Shown here piece by piece: positions 17,621-28,764 of a DNA stretch of 64,000 nt. The notes beneath the pieces are model-generated. The model worked only from the letters and a program-made list of their open reading frames with translations. It was not told the DNA's origin and did no database searches. A program made the position numbers and the translations under genes. The number at the start of each line of letters is the position of its first letter. The stretch's first letter is position 1. Origin of the DNA: Clostridium uliginosum. Its GTDB lineage: Bacteria; Bacillota; Clostridia; Clostridiales; Clostridiaceae. The stretch covers positions 173,857-237,856 of the forward strand of contig NZ_FOMG01000003.1 of assembly GCF_900112485.1 (NCBI RefSeq). The letters run 5' to 3'.

Positions 17621-18787
17621 ATGATGAGATTTACATTGCCAAGAGATATCTATTATGGAAAAGGATCAATGGAACAATTAAAAAACATTAAAGGTGAAAG
17701 AGCAGTATTAGTACTTGGTGGCGGTTCAATGAAGAGATTTAGATTTGTTGATAAAGCTCTGTCATATTTAAAGGAAGCTGGTATAGAAGTAAAATTAATC
17801 GAAGGAATAGAACCAGATCCGTCAGTTGAAACAGTATTTAAAGGTGCTGAAGTAATGAAAGATTTTAAACCTGATTGGATTATAGCTATGGGTGGTGGAT
17901 CTCCGATAGATGCAGCAAAAGCAATGTGGGTATTCTATGAGCATCCTGAAAAAACTTTTGATGATATCAAGGATCCATTTACAATACCAGAATTAAGAAG
18001 TAAAGCTAAATTTCTAGCAATTCCATCAACAAGTGGAACAGCAACAGAGGTAACAGCTTTTTCTGTAATTACAGATTATAAGACTGAAATAAAGTATCCT
18101 TTAGCAGATTTTAATATAACTCCAGATGTGGCTATAGTAGATTCAGAGTTAGCTGAAACAATGCCAGCAAAGTTAACAGCCCATACAGGAATGGATGCGT
18201 TAACTCACGCGATTGAAGCTTATGTAGCAACATTACATTCACCATTTAGTGATCCTTTAGCTGTACAAGCTATTGAAATGATTAATGAATTTCTAATTAA
18301 GTCATATGAAGGAGATATTGATGCAAGAGAACAAATGCATTATGCTCAATGTTTAGCAGGAATGGCGTTCTCTAATGCATTGTTAGGAATAAGTCATAGT
18401 ATGGCTCATAAAACAGGAGCAGTATTCCATATTCCTCATGGATGTGCAAATGCTATATATTTACCACATGTAATAAAGTTTAACAAGAAAACATGTGCAG
18501 ATAGATATGCAAAAATAGCAAAACAACTTGGCTTAGCTGGAAGTAATAATGATGAATTAGTTGAATCATTAATAAACTTAGTTAAAGAATTAAATAAGAA
18601 AATGTCAATACCAGGTACATTAAAAGAATATGGTATTGATGAAAAAGAATTTAATTCAAAGGTTGACTTAATTTCAGAAAGAGCACTTCAAGATGCTTGT
18701 ACTGGATCTAATCCAAGACAATTAAATAAGGATGAGATGAAGAAAATATTTGAATGCGCATATTATGGAAGAGAAATCGATTTTTAA
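17621..18787 (+). CDS. iron-containing alcohol dehydrogenase (butanol dehydrogenase-like)
   Basis: Group III Fe-dependent alcohol dehydrogenase, 388 aa. Nucleotide-binding GGGSMKRF near residues 39-46 and MGGGSPIDAAK. Iron ligands lie in the conserved TGMDALTHAIEAY and in GISHSMAHKTGAVFHIPHGCANA, with its His-rich pattern. It resembles clostridial NADPH-dependent butanol dehydrogenases acting on butyraldehyde or acetaldehyde; cofactor and substrate are family inference. AGGAGGG lies upstream of two consecutive ATGs (the second may be used). It has its own leader after the hbd terminator, where I found no clear Rex site, and ends with its own terminator. Confidence 0.88.
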   Translation: MMRFTLPRDIYYGKGSMEQLKNIKGERAVLVLGGGSMKRFRFVDKALSYLKEAGIEVKLIEGIEPDPSVETVFKGAEVMKDFKPDWIIAMGGGSPIDAAKAMWVFYEHPEKTFDDIKDPFTIPELRSKAKFLAIPSTSGTATEVTAFSVITDYKTEIKYPLADFNITPDVAIVDSELAETMPAKLTAHTGMDALTHAIEAYVATLHSPFSDPLAVQAIEMINEFLIKSYEGDIDAREQMHYAQCLAGMAFSNALLGISHSMAHKTGAVFHIPHGCANAIYLPHVIKFNKKTCADRYAKIAKQLGLAGSNNDELVESLINLVKELNKKMSIPGTLKEYGIDEKEFNSKVDLISERALQDACTGSNPRQLNKDEMKKIFECAYYGREIDF

Positions 18788-18818
18788 TTTAATATAAATT
18801 ATTTTTTTTAATAGGTCT

Positions 18819-18854
18819 AAAAGGTTTCAGTAAGTTATTACTGGAACCTTTTTT
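18819..18854 (+). terminator. intrinsic terminator after the alcohol dehydrogenase
   Basis: AAAAGGTTTCAGTAA and TTACTGGAACCTTTTTT, 15-bp stem with one wobble and a T-run. Confidence 0.85.
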
Positions 18855-18997
18855 ATATCATATTTGTTCATGTCATAATTTTATATATGGTATAAAGTAT
18901 TTATTTTAATTATGTCATGCTTAATAAGTTATGGACTAATAAACAAAGTGATATAATATATTAAGAAAGAATTATTTTTAGTAAAGTGGGTGTCAAG

Positions 18998-19405
18998 ATG
19001 TTAAAAGAAATGGTGAAAAAATATTGGAATGATGAATATGATTTAAATTGTGCTGAATGTTTAATTTATGCGGCCAATGAAGAATATGATTTAAAACTAT
19101 CACATGAAACGTTGAAAACAATGGCAGCCTTTGGCGGTGGGATGGCAGTTGGAGATGTATGTGGAGTAATATCTGGGTCAATAGCAGTGATTGGAATTAT
19201 GTTTACAGAAGTAAGTGGACATAAGACTCCAGCTGTTAGAGATATGACTAGAGAATTCATAAAAATATTTAAAGAAAGACTTGGTAGTAATAATTGCATT
19301 GAATTAAGGAAACAATATAGAAAGTCTGAAGATGGTTGTATAGTAATGGTAGAAACAGCATCAGAAGTGTTAGAGAAAATTATTCAAAAAGGAAAAGGAT
19401 GGTAG
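18998..19405 (+). CDS. C_GCAxxG_C_C family redox protein
   Basis: 135-aa protein of the C_GCAxxG_C_C family, small putative redox-active or metal-binding proteins with spaced cysteines. Seen: the N-terminal LNCAECLIYAANEE, the central FGGGMAVGDVCGVISGSIAVIG (a variant of the usual GCGxxG cysteine cluster), NNCIEL and DGCIVMV, so five cysteines sit at the expected spacings. The frame opens at GTG 18986, but AAAGTGGG then suits ATG 18998. The next gene starts one base after its stop, so the two are co-expressed. No biochemical function is established for the family. Confidence 0.8.
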   Translation: MLKEMVKKYWNDEYDLNCAECLIYAANEEYDLKLSHETLKTMAAFGGGMAVGDVCGVISGSIAVIGIMFTEVSGHKTPAVRDMTREFIKIFKERLGSNNCIELRKQYRKSEDGCIVMVETASEVLEKIIQKGKGW

Positions 19406-19406
19406 T

Positions 19407-20333
19407 ATGGATTATAATAAAATCGAAGTTTTTGAAAATTATATAGTTATTAAAGAAGTTAAGAATTTTAAGCTAAAACAAATATTTGAATGTGGTCAAA
19501 TTTTTAGATTTGAAGAAATAGCAGAAGATAACTTTATTGTTATTGCCTTTGGAAAATTAATAGAACTAAAAGCTGATGGAAACAATATAATAATTTATAA
19601 TACTTCTGAAGAAGATTTTAATAATATTTGGTTAAATTATTTTGATTTAAAAAGAGATTATTCAGCTGTAAAGAAAGAATTATCAAAAGATAATTTACTT
19701 AGACAAAGTATTGAATTTGGATATGGGGTTAGAGTTTTAAATCAAGATCCATTTGAAATACTGATTAGTTTTATTATTTCAGCAAGAAATAATATTCCAT
19801 CAATAAAAAAGACTGTAAATAAAATATCAACTAAATGGGGAAATAAAATTGATTTTAAAGGAAATACTTATTATGCATTCCCAACAATAGATCAAATAAA
19901 AGATGCTACTTTAGAAGAAATCCAAGAAACAGGAGCTTCATTTAGAAGTAAATACATAATAGATACGATTCAAAATTTATATAGTGCAACAAAAGAAATA
20001 CAATGTTTAGATAACAATGAGGAAAAATCTTTTATGAAATATGACTTAAATTATATCAAAAGTTTAAATGATGATGAATGTCACATAGCTCTTCAAGAGT
20101 TTAAAGGAGTTGGTGCAAAAGTAGCTGATTGTATAATGTTGTTTTCTATGGGGAAATCTTCAGCGTTTCCGGTAGATGTATGGGTAAAACGCGCTATGAT
20201 ACATTTTTATGGAGCAGAAGAGGGATCATTAAATAAGATTAGGATTTTTGGAAGAAATAAGTTTGGAGATTTATCTGGTTTTGCGCAACAATATTTATTT
20301 TATTATGCAAGAGAAAATAATATAAAAGTATAA
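19407..20333 (+). CDS. ogg: 8-oxoguanine DNA glycosylase, OGG1-like
   Basis: Base-excision repair enzyme removing 8-oxoguanine. It has an N-terminal OGG domain with CGQIFRFEE (equivalent to the Q-x-F-R-W substrate region), then a helix-hairpin-helix-GPD domain. The catalytic lysine lies in SFRSKYI (Lys182), the HhH in FKGVGAKVADCIML, and the catalytic aspartate in FPVDVWVKR (Asp257). The length of 308 aa fits. Its start follows the upstream stop by one base (coupled translation); pairing with a redox-type small protein suggests oxidative-stress upkeep, which is inference. Confidence 0.9.
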   Translation: MDYNKIEVFENYIVIKEVKNFKLKQIFECGQIFRFEEIAEDNFIVIAFGKLIELKADGNNIIIYNTSEEDFNNIWLNYFDLKRDYSAVKKELSKDNLLRQSIEFGYGVRVLNQDPFEILISFIISARNNIPSIKKTVNKISTKWGNKIDFKGNTYYAFPTIDQIKDATLEEIQETGASFRSKYIIDTIQNLYSATKEIQCLDNNEEKSFMKYDLNYIKSLNDDECHIALQEFKGVGAKVADCIMLFSMGKSSAFPVDVWVKRAMIHFYGAEEGSLNKIRIFGRNKFGDLSGFAQQYLFYYARENNIKV

Positions 20334-20552
20334 ATTATAATATATCTTATGAATAATTAATGACTAATAACAATAAGTATAATAGATTTAATTTTAAAAG
20401 TTCAACTCACAGTTTATTAAGTTGTATTTGTTTAAATTAAATTCAGAAAATTAGAACAATATCATTATTACTATAATTATATTATTAATATGATATAATT
20501 ATTTCATCATGACAAGTATAAAACAATAAATTTGGTGGGAGAGTGTAAAGAG

Positions 20553-22037
20553 ATGTTCAAATTTGAAAATCAACTTGTAAAATTAAAACATGATGTATTA
20601 ACTAACATTGTTAAATTAGCGAAAGAAGATAAAGTAACCAAAGAGGAACTACAAAAAATACCATATGATATGATTAAGGGAGAAGAACCTACATATAGAG
20701 ATAGTGTTGTGCGCGAAAGAAATATATTATTAGAAAGATCAAAATTAGCTGCAGGATTTTTCCCAAATGGCGAAAATGCAGATGAATTAATTGATATAGA
20801 AGAAGAAAAACAAATATTGTATGTTATAAAGAATGCCTGTGACATGTGTCCAACAAAGAAGTTTGAAGTTACTGATGCATGTAGAAATTGTATAGCTCAT
20901 AAATGTCAAAGTGTGTGTAATTTTGGCGCTATTACTTATGTTAATGGTAAAGCACATATTGATCCAGACAAATGCAAAGAATGTGGAATGTGTAAAAAGG
21001 CATGTCCTTATGATGCTATAGCAGAAGATATGAGACCTTGTAAAAAGTCTTGTCCAACAGGTGCATTGGATATAAATGAAGATAAAAGAGCTATGATAAA
21101 GGAAGATAAATGTGTTAATTGTGGAGCTTGTATGGCAGCATGTCCGTTTGGAGCTATAGAAGATAAGAGCTCATTGGTTAAAGTTGTAAAGCAAATAACT
21201 AGCGAACAAAAGGTATATGCAGTAGTTGCACCAGCAATAACTGGACAATTTGGAATGAAGACAACTTATGGACAAGTTAAGAATGCAATTAAAGCAATAG
21301 GATTTACTGACATGATTGAAGCAGCTTGTGGAGCTGATGCTGTTACCGTACATGAAAGTAATGAATTTGTAGAAAGAATGGAGAATGGTGATCCATACAT
21401 GACAAATTCATGTTGTCCAGGATTTCTAAGTTACATCGAAAAAATAGTGCCAGATCAAGCAGTAAGGATATCAGGAACTGTTTCACCAATGGTTGCAACA
21501 GCACGATATATAAAAGCTAATGATAAAGATGCAAAAGTAATATTTGTAGGACCATGTACTGCTAAAAAGACAGAAGCATTAAGAGAATCAATAAAGGATG
21601 CGGTTGATTATGTATTAACTTTTGAAGAATTATTAGCTTTATTTGAGGGATTTGGTATAGACCCTAATGATTGTGATGATATAGTTGTTGATCAAGCTTC
21701 AATATTTGCTAGAGGATTTGGTGCTGGTGGTGGATTAACTGGTGCTATAGAAAATTATGTTAAAGATAAAGGCATTGAAGCAGACTTTAAACCTATTAAA
21801 GTTTCTGGTGGGGCTGAGATAAAGAAAACTATGACTATGGCTAAAATAGGAAAGTTACAAGGAAACTTTATTGAAGGTATGATGTGTGAAGGTGGATGTA
21901 TTAATGGAGCTGCTAAAATTGCACCAGCAATTAAGGCTAAGGCACCATTTACAAAAATTAATCAACAATCAACAATGAAGACAGTTTTATCAAATGAAAA
22001 AATAAAGGAATATGAAGATATAAATTTAGAAAGATAA
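20553..22037 (+). CDS. [FeFe] hydrogenase, group B-like, with N-terminal ferredoxin domains
   Basis: Monomeric iron-only hydrogenase, about 494 aa. The N-terminal part has several cysteine clusters: CDMCPTKKFEVTDACRNC then CQSVC, and two ferredoxin 4Fe-4S motifs, CKECGMCKKAC and CVNCGACMAAC. The H-cluster domain shows all three signatures in variant form: NSCCPGF (usual TSCCPxW), VGPCTAKKTE (usual MPCxxKxxE) and EGMMCEGGCINGA. All four H-cluster cysteines and the proton-channel cysteine are present, but the methionine of MPC and the GGG after the last motif are lost, as known for group B enzymes. It evolves or oxidises H2 with ferredoxin. ATG 20553 with GGTGGGAG upstream is preferred over TTG 20532. 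Confidence 0.9.
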   Translation: MFKFENQLVKLKHDVLTNIVKLAKEDKVTKEELQKIPYDMIKGEEPTYRDSVVRERNILLERSKLAAGFFPNGENADELIDIEEEKQILYVIKNACDMCPTKKFEVTDACRNCIAHKCQSVCNFGAITYVNGKAHIDPDKCKECGMCKKACPYDAIAEDMRPCKKSCPTGALDINEDKRAMIKEDKCVNCGACMAACPFGAIEDKSSLVKVVKQITSEQKVYAVVAPAITGQFGMKTTYGQVKNAIKAIGFTDMIEAACGADAVTVHESNEFVERMENGDPYMTNSCCPGFLSYIEKIVPDQAVRISGTVSPMVATARYIKANDKDAKVIFVGPCTAKKTEALRESIKDAVDYVLTFEELLALFEGFGIDPNDCDDIVVDQASIFARGFGAGGGLTGAIENYVKDKGIEADFKPIKVSGGAEIKKTMTMAKIGKLQGNFIEGMMCEGGCINGAAKIAPAIKAKAPFTKINQQSTMKTVLSNEKIKEYEDINLER

Positions 22038-22065
22038 GTTTAAATATACTTAGGAACATGCAAGA

Positions 22066-22100
22066 AAATAAAGAGGTCGGTTTTACGACCTCTTTATTTT
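22066..22100 (+). terminator. intrinsic terminator after the hydrogenase
   Basis: AAATAAAGAGGTCG and CGACCTCTTTATTT, a perfect 14-bp stem. Confidence 0.9.
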
Positions 22101-22232
22101 ATAAAAGAATAGATACAATAATAATTAATTAGCATATGGAAAAATAAATATAAAAATATTAATGCTTTTACACTTTGATCTATAAAAAAGTGTATTATTA
22201 CATTAGAGTTAAATCTAAAGAGGAGATTGAAT

Positions 22233-22928
22233 ATGAAAATTTTAGTAGTAGATGATGAAGAGAGCATATTAAATTTAGTAAAAATCAATCTTATGTTTGA
22301 AAATTATGAAGTAATAACTGCTGAGTGTGGAGTTGATGCTATAAATTTATTTAAAAATGAATCACCTGATTTAGTTGTATTAGATTTAATGCTTCCAGAT
22401 AAAGATGGTTTTGAAGTTATACATGAAATCCAAAGATTGAATAGTGAAATCCCAATTATTATTCTTAGTGCAAAAGATCAATTAAATAATAAATTATTAG
22501 GGCTTCAACTGGGGGCAGATGATTATATAACAAAACCTTTTGATAGTAGAGAATTAATCTTAAGAATAAGGGTTATATCAAGAAGAATAAATAAAGCTAA
22601 GATTATAAGTGATATGGAAAAAAATAAAAAAAATAGTGATGTTATAGAAAAGGACTTCATAAAAATAATAATACCAGAAAGGCGAGTCTTTGTTGATTCA
22701 TGTGAAATCATTTTCACTCATATAGAATTTGAGATAATACTTTTAATGGTAGAAAATTCATATAAAGTTTTTACAAGGGAAGAGCTTTTAGATAAAATAT
22801 GGGGATATGATTTTTCTGGAAATACAAGAGCTGTGGATATTCATATTAAAAGAATTAGAAATAAGTTATTATTACATGAAGATTCAATTAAAACTATATA
22901 TGGAGTAGGATATAGATTCGAGGTATAA
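22233..22928 (+). CDS. OmpR/PhoB-family response regulator
   Basis: Two-component response regulator, about 231 aa. The receiver domain has the acidic pocket DDEES, phosphoacceptor Asp in LVVLDLMLPDKDGF, and the conserved switch region LSAK with KPF (ITKPFDSREL). The C-terminal winged helix carries FTREELLDKIWGYDF and NTRAVDIHIKRIRNKL. The frame opens at TTG 22227, but AAGAGGAG fits ATG 22233. The kinase gene starts 4 nt after the stop. Likely controls the two downstream membrane/extracytoplasmic genes, by neighbourhood only. Confidence 0.92.
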   Translation: MKILVVDDEESILNLVKINLMFENYEVITAECGVDAINLFKNESPDLVVLDLMLPDKDGFEVIHEIQRLNSEIPIIILSAKDQLNNKLLGLQLGADDYITKPFDSRELILRIRVISRRINKAKIISDMEKNKKNSDVIEKDFIKIIIPERRVFVDSCEIIFTHIEFEIILLMVENSYKVFTREELLDKIWGYDFSGNTRAVDIHIKRIRNKLLLHEDSIKTIYGVGYRFEV

Positions 22929-22932
22929 TATT

Positions 22933-24339
22933 ATGAAATTTGGAATCAAAAGAAAGATATTACTCATGAACATTACTGTTTTAGTAATAGCTATAGTGGG
23001 AATATATGTAGTAACAATATATAATTTATATAGTAGAATTATTAATAATTCTATAGATATGCTTAAAAAAGAAAGCTATAGTAGCCAAGCTTTTGTTATG
23101 AATTATTTACAAAATGAAGATGATATTCATGTAGAAAAGGTTTTAAACGAAATGAGTCCTTTTATTGCTACCTACTTAGCTAATAACTGTAAAGTAAGAG
23201 TACAATTATACAATAATGCTTCACTAATAGGAGATTCTGAAAATTATCCGGATATAAAAAGAGATGAAGATGTACTTATGTCATTAAAGGGAACTAAATC
23301 ATACATAATAAAAAAGGTTGAAAGTGATTCATATATACTATTTTCAAACCCTATCTATTATAATGATAGCACTATTGGATGTATAAGATATGTTTATAAG
23401 CTAGATAAAGAAAACGATATTATAATGAATACTATTGTAAGTATGACTTTTTTTGCTATAATTTCAATTTTATTTTCTACTATTATGAGTAACACATTTT
23501 CAAATAGAATAGTAAGACCTGTAGTTAGTTTAAAGGATATTGCAAGGACGGTTTCTTATGGCGATTTTTCAAAGAAGATTGATATAAATAGTGGAGATGA
23601 AATAGAGGATTTAGCTAAATCATTTAATATAATGTCTAATAATATAGAAAATATGATTGATAAACTAAAAGAAGAAAAGAAAAATCAAAAGAGATTTTTA
23701 GATAATGTTACTCACGAATTTAAAACACCGTTAGCTGCTATTCTTGGATATTCTGATTTGCTTTTAAGAGTAGAAAATAAGAAGGATACAGAACAATGCG
23801 TTACATATATAACAAAAAGTAGCAATAGACTATTGAAACTTGTAGAACAATTATTAGAATTATCAAGACTTAATAAAAATGAGTTAGAAATAAAAAAAGA
23901 AAATGTAGATATTAAATCTATAGTTGAAAATTCTGTAATGACTTTATATCCTAGAATGAAGAAATTTGGAATAGAAGTTCAAGTGAATTTGGTTTCTAAA
24001 AATATTAATATGGATAAGGAAAAAACTGAACAAGTACTACTTAATATATTAGATAATGCAATTAAGTATAGTGAGTGTAGCGAAATAACTATAAGTATGA
24101 ATTTTAATAAAGATGATGTAAAGATATATATTTCTGATAATGGACAAGGCATTCCAAAAGAAGATTTGAAAAATATATTTAAGAATTTTTATACAGCTCA
24201 TAAAAGTTTGCAAAAAAAGTATGGTGGTAGTGGGCTTGGATTATCTATTTGTAAAGAAATTATGGAAAGACAATGTGGAAATATAGAAATAGAAAGTTTA
24301 AATGGAACAAAAGTTATATTAACATTTAAAAATACTTAA
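22933..24339 (+). CDS. membrane sensor histidine kinase
   Basis: 468-aa kinase. It has a TM helix at ~10-29, an extracytoplasmic sensor of ~130 residues, a second TM at ~165-185, and a HAMP domain (NRIVRPVVSLKDIARTVSYG). Its dimerisation/phosphoacceptor helix is DNVTHEFKTPLAAILG with the phospho-His. The ATPase domain has the N box (NILDNAIKYS), G1 (SDNGQGIP), F box (FKNFYTAHKS) and G2 (GGSGLGLSI). All catalytic motifs are intact. The sensor domain is not one I recognise. It forms a cognate pair with the preceding regulator. Confidence 0.92.
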   Translation: MKFGIKRKILLMNITVLVIAIVGIYVVTIYNLYSRIINNSIDMLKKESYSSQAFVMNYLQNEDDIHVEKVLNEMSPFIATYLANNCKVRVQLYNNASLIGDSENYPDIKRDEDVLMSLKGTKSYIIKKVESDSYILFSNPIYYNDSTIGCIRYVYKLDKENDIIMNTIVSMTFFAIISILFSTIMSNTFSNRIVRPVVSLKDIARTVSYGDFSKKIDINSGDEIEDLAKSFNIMSNNIENMIDKLKEEKKNQKRFLDNVTHEFKTPLAAILGYSDLLLRVENKKDTEQCVTYITKSSNRLLKLVEQLLELSRLNKNELEIKKENVDIKSIVENSVMTLYPRMKKFGIEVQVNLVSKNINMDKEKTEQVLLNILDNAIKYSECSEITISMNFNKDDVKIYISDNGQGIPKEDLKNIFKNFYTAHKSLQKKYGGSGLGLSICKEIMERQCGNIEIESLNGTKVILTFKNT

Positions 24340-24412
24340 ATAAATATAAAAACTAAATGTTATATTTTAAAAATAATTTATTTACATAATAAAGGGATGG
24401 TGAATTGCACCT

Positions 24413-25252
24413 ATGACAAATTTTAAGTATAAAAAGATCATAAATATATGCATTATATTATTTATACTAATAGGAATCATGGGGGTTTATTTAAATAAAA
24501 CCATGTACAACAAATTGGTTGTCATAGAGGATAAAGAGCAAGTATTACAATATTCATCTAATTCAATTCCTGTGAAGATAGACTTTTATAGTAAAAGGAG
24601 GGGGAAAGTTACTATAAGTTCTAGTAATATATTAAAAGAATTTTGGAGTATTGTTGATTCTATGCCAAGAAGCAAAAATTTTTATAATTCAAAAATAGAA
24701 AATTCCTCTAATGAAATTACTGGTACGATTTATTACCTAGATGGTAAAAAGGGTACATTATATTTAAATAATAACCTGAGAATAAATGATATTTACTACG
24801 GTGGAGATGATAGCTCAGCGTATACAAATAGACTGAGAAATTATATTAATAATATTTTTTGTACTCCATCAGTACTATCAGAACTTATAAATGATAAAAA
24901 TAAGATAACAATTGTAGATATAGACAACAATACTAAAAAATGTGGAAGCAATGATAAGACTTTAATTAAAAATAAAGTTATGGAATTACAAAAAATAACT
25001 GATAATAAAAAATTAGAAAAAGCTATATCTGATAAGGGAAATTTAAATTATCATATTAGAATATATAGAGAAGATTTAGTTACAACTCCTGATAATTCAT
25101 CAGAATATGAAAAAAATAGTTATGATATAATTAGTATTGATATTTATGAAAACGATTATGTAGTAATTAGAGATTATGGAGATGAAATAGTAAATTCTTT
25201 TTATATGCAAGGTAATTTAAATGATTTGTGTAATAACCTGTTTAATCAATAG
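24413..25252 (+). CDS. membrane-anchored protein of unknown function, linked to two-component system
   Basis: 279 aa, not recognised. A single N-terminal TM helix (about residues 10-27, ICIILFILIGIMGVY) with a positive cytosolic end leaves ~250 residues outside the membrane. The outer part is rich in Asn, Asp, Ser and Tyr and looks globular with beta strands (for example NEITGTIYYLDGKKGTLYL), with no catalytic motif. Positioned between a sensor kinase and a solute-binding lipoprotein on the same strand with short gaps, it could be an accessory sensor or anchor. GGGATGG lies upstream of ATG. Confidence 0.6.
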   Translation: MTNFKYKKIINICIILFILIGIMGVYLNKTMYNKLVVIEDKEQVLQYSSNSIPVKIDFYSKRRGKVTISSSNILKEFWSIVDSMPRSKNFYNSKIENSSNEITGTIYYLDGKKGTLYLNNNLRINDIYYGGDDSSAYTNRLRNYINNIFCTPSVLSELINDKNKITIVDIDNNTKKCGSNDKTLIKNKVMELQKITDNKKLEKAISDKGNLNYHIRIYREDLVTTPDNSSEYEKNSYDIISIDIYENDYVVIRDYGDEIVNSFYMQGNLNDLCNNLFNQ

Positions 25253-25275
25253 ACTTACATATGGAGGGAATTAGT

Positions 25276-26316
25276 ATGTTCAAAAGGAAAATTAGTAAAT
25301 TAGGAATAGGTATTTTACTTATAGTTTTTGTTTTTGTTGGGTGTTCAAATAGTTTATGTGATTCTGATAAACAGTTACCAAACCTTAAAGATGAAAATTT
25401 AGTTGTTTATGTTGCTTTTAATGAAGATGAGGCTAAAGTTTTACTGGAAGGCTTTAAGGAGAAAACAGGGTGCAACTATTCATTCTTAAGGTTTCCAACA
25501 GAAGAGGGCGCAGAAAAAATTATTAAAGAAGGAAATCTTGAAAAAGCTGATATATTTTTAGGAGGAACAGCAGATGCTGTTGAATCATTAAAAATGAATA
25601 ACTGTTTAGACAAATATACACTTAAAGATTGTGATAGAATTCCTATGGAATATAGAGATAGTGAAGGATATTGGATAGGATTATATGTTGAAGCTCTTTC
25701 AATAGGTATAAATGAAGAAAGATGGAATAAAGAATTTAAAGATGTTAAGAAACCAACTACCATAGAAGACTTAGTTAATCCTAGATTTAAGGGTGAAATC
25801 GTTCTTCCTGATCCTAGAACTTCAGGTACTGGATATACTTTTTTATCATATTTAGTACAAACTATGGGTAAGGAAAAGGCTTTAGACTTTTTTAAAAAGC
25901 TGAAGAGTAATGTGGGACAGTTTACTGATAGTGGATTTACTCCAGCTAAAAAGGTAGGGGTAGGAGAGTATTTATTAACTGTTAATTTTACAAATCAACA
26001 GTTAATAGTAAAAAATTCGGGATTTAAAATAGAATCTATTGTTCCTCAAAGTACTGGATGGACTATATGTCCTGTAGCCAAAATAAAAAATGGTGCAAAT
26101 GATAAAGCCGCAAAAGCGTTTATAAATTATTGTACAACTAAAGAGGCAGGAAATGCATTAAAGGATTTTTCAATGGCAGTTTCTACAATAAACGGTGTTA
26201 ATAATCCTGATATAAAAAAGGACTTTGATTCATATAAAATAAGTAATGAATATTATTTTGATAAAGCGGCTAAGGATAAAAAAGAATTGTTAGAAGATTT
26301 GAAGGAAATAATGTAA
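25276..26316 (+). CDS. extracellular solute-binding lipoprotein (iron/polyamine-type ABC binding protein)
   Basis: About 346 aa. Lipoprotein signal peptide with lipobox VFVGC, so it is tethered outside the membrane. The body fits the type 2 periplasmic binding fold of the Fe(III)/thiamine/phosphonate group: NLVVYVAFNEDEAKVLLEGF, GTADAVESLK, WIGLYVEALSIGIN, LPDPRTSGTGYTFL and a late STGWTICPVA. GGAGGG at 25262-25267 indicates ATG 25276 rather than ATG 25261. No permease or ATPase gene follows, so it may act as a ligand receptor for the neighbouring kinase instead of a transporter part; that is inference. Confidence 0.8.
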   Translation: MFKRKISKLGIGILLIVFVFVGCSNSLCDSDKQLPNLKDENLVVYVAFNEDEAKVLLEGFKEKTGCNYSFLRFPTEEGAEKIIKEGNLEKADIFLGGTADAVESLKMNNCLDKYTLKDCDRIPMEYRDSEGYWIGLYVEALSIGINEERWNKEFKDVKKPTTIEDLVNPRFKGEIVLPDPRTSGTGYTFLSYLVQTMGKEKALDFFKKLKSNVGQFTDSGFTPAKKVGVGEYLLTVNFTNQQLIVKNSGFKIESIVPQSTGWTICPVAKIKNGANDKAAKAFINYCTTKEAGNALKDFSMAVSTINGVNNPDIKKDFDSYKISNEYYFDKAAKDKKELLEDLKEIM

Positions 26317-26394
26317 GCGATATGGAATATAATTATCAATTATAGTAAAAAATAATTAATATATGATATTGTATTAAATTTTTATGATAATTTA

Positions 26395-26472
26395 GGGAGC
26401 TGAAAATAAATAACTAGTTAAAGATGACGCAAAATAGACAATCATATTGACTAATTATTTTTTGAAGCTTCC
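26395..26472. repeat. family 1 inverted-repeat element, short variant
   Basis: GGGAGCTGAAAATAAATAAC at the left and TGACTAATTATTTTTTGA then AGCTTCC at the right; 78 bp. The terminal bases differ from the GGCAT consensus but still pair with each other (GGGAGCT with AGCTTCC). Confidence 0.65.
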
Positions 26473-26723
26473 TTAGGTGTTAAATAATTATACAAGGTTT
26501 ACAAAAAAAGTTCATCTAAATTAAAAAAATATGTTATATCTTAAATAGTAAGACATAAAAATGTGAACTAGATTAATTAGAACATATATATAATAATGTT
26601 TAAGCAACATAATTATTCAATAAATAAAAAATGAAAAATAAAGAAAAAATAAGCATTGAAGAGATAAATAGATATAATCAGTAATATTAAAGTAATAAAG
26701 CAATATAATATTAGAAAAAATAT
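26473..26723. other. AT-rich gap before groESL
   Basis: No gene and no structured element that I can support beyond the neighbouring repeat and promoter. Confidence 0.4.
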
Positions 26724-26752
26724 TTGAATTATATGGGCATAAAGGATATTAT
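26724..26752 (+). promoter_or_regulatory. groESL promoter
   Basis: TTGAAT (26724-26729), 17 bp, TATTAT (26747-26752), just ahead of the CIRCE operator. Confidence 0.6.
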
Positions 26753-26762
26753 AATAATTGTA

Positions 26763-26789
26763 TTAGCACTCAATGAAGATGAGTGCTAA
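26763..26789. promoter_or_regulatory. CIRCE operator (HrcA site)
   Basis: TTAGCACTC, nine bases, GAGTGCTAA: an exact match to the CIRCE consensus, lying between promoter and groES, where HrcA represses until heat shock. Confidence 0.97.
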
Positions 26790-26836
26790 TACATAAAATA
26801 AAAATAAATAAATTAATATATAGGAGGGATTTTTTT

Positions 26837-27121
26837 ATGAAAATCAAACCACTTGGAGAAAGAGTTGTAATTAAAAAGTTAGAAGCAGAAGAAAAAACTA
26901 AAAGCGGAATAGTTTTAACTGGAAGTGCAAAAGAAGTACCACAAGAAGCTGAGGTTGTAGCAGTAGGACCAGGATCTATTGTCGATGGAACTAGAATAGA
27001 AATGGAAGTTAAAATAGGAGATAAAGTTTTATATTCTAGATATGCTGGTACTGAGGTAAAGGTAGATGGAGAAGAGTATACTATATTAAAACAAGAAGAT
27101 ATATTAGCGATAGTTGAATAG
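26837..27121 (+). CDS. groS: co-chaperonin GroES
   Basis: 10-kDa co-chaperonin, 94 aa, that caps GroEL. It opens [25 protein letters not shown], shown here in part as [11 protein letters not shown]. The mobile loop region contains [10 protein letters not shown], and GPGSI and [20 protein letters not shown] segments are present. The frame is open from 26783 through the CIRCE, but TAGGAGGG points to ATG 26837. Transcribed with groEL under CIRCE/HrcA control. Confidence 0.97.
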   Translation: MKIKPLGERVVIKKLEAEEKTKSGIVLTGSAKEVPQEAEVVAVGPGSIVDGTRIEMEVKIGDKVLYSRYAGTEVKVDGEEYTILKQEDILAIVE

Positions 27122-27134
27122 GAGGGTGTTATAA

Positions 27135-28757
<1,623 letters not shown>

Positions 28758-28764
28758 AAACTAA

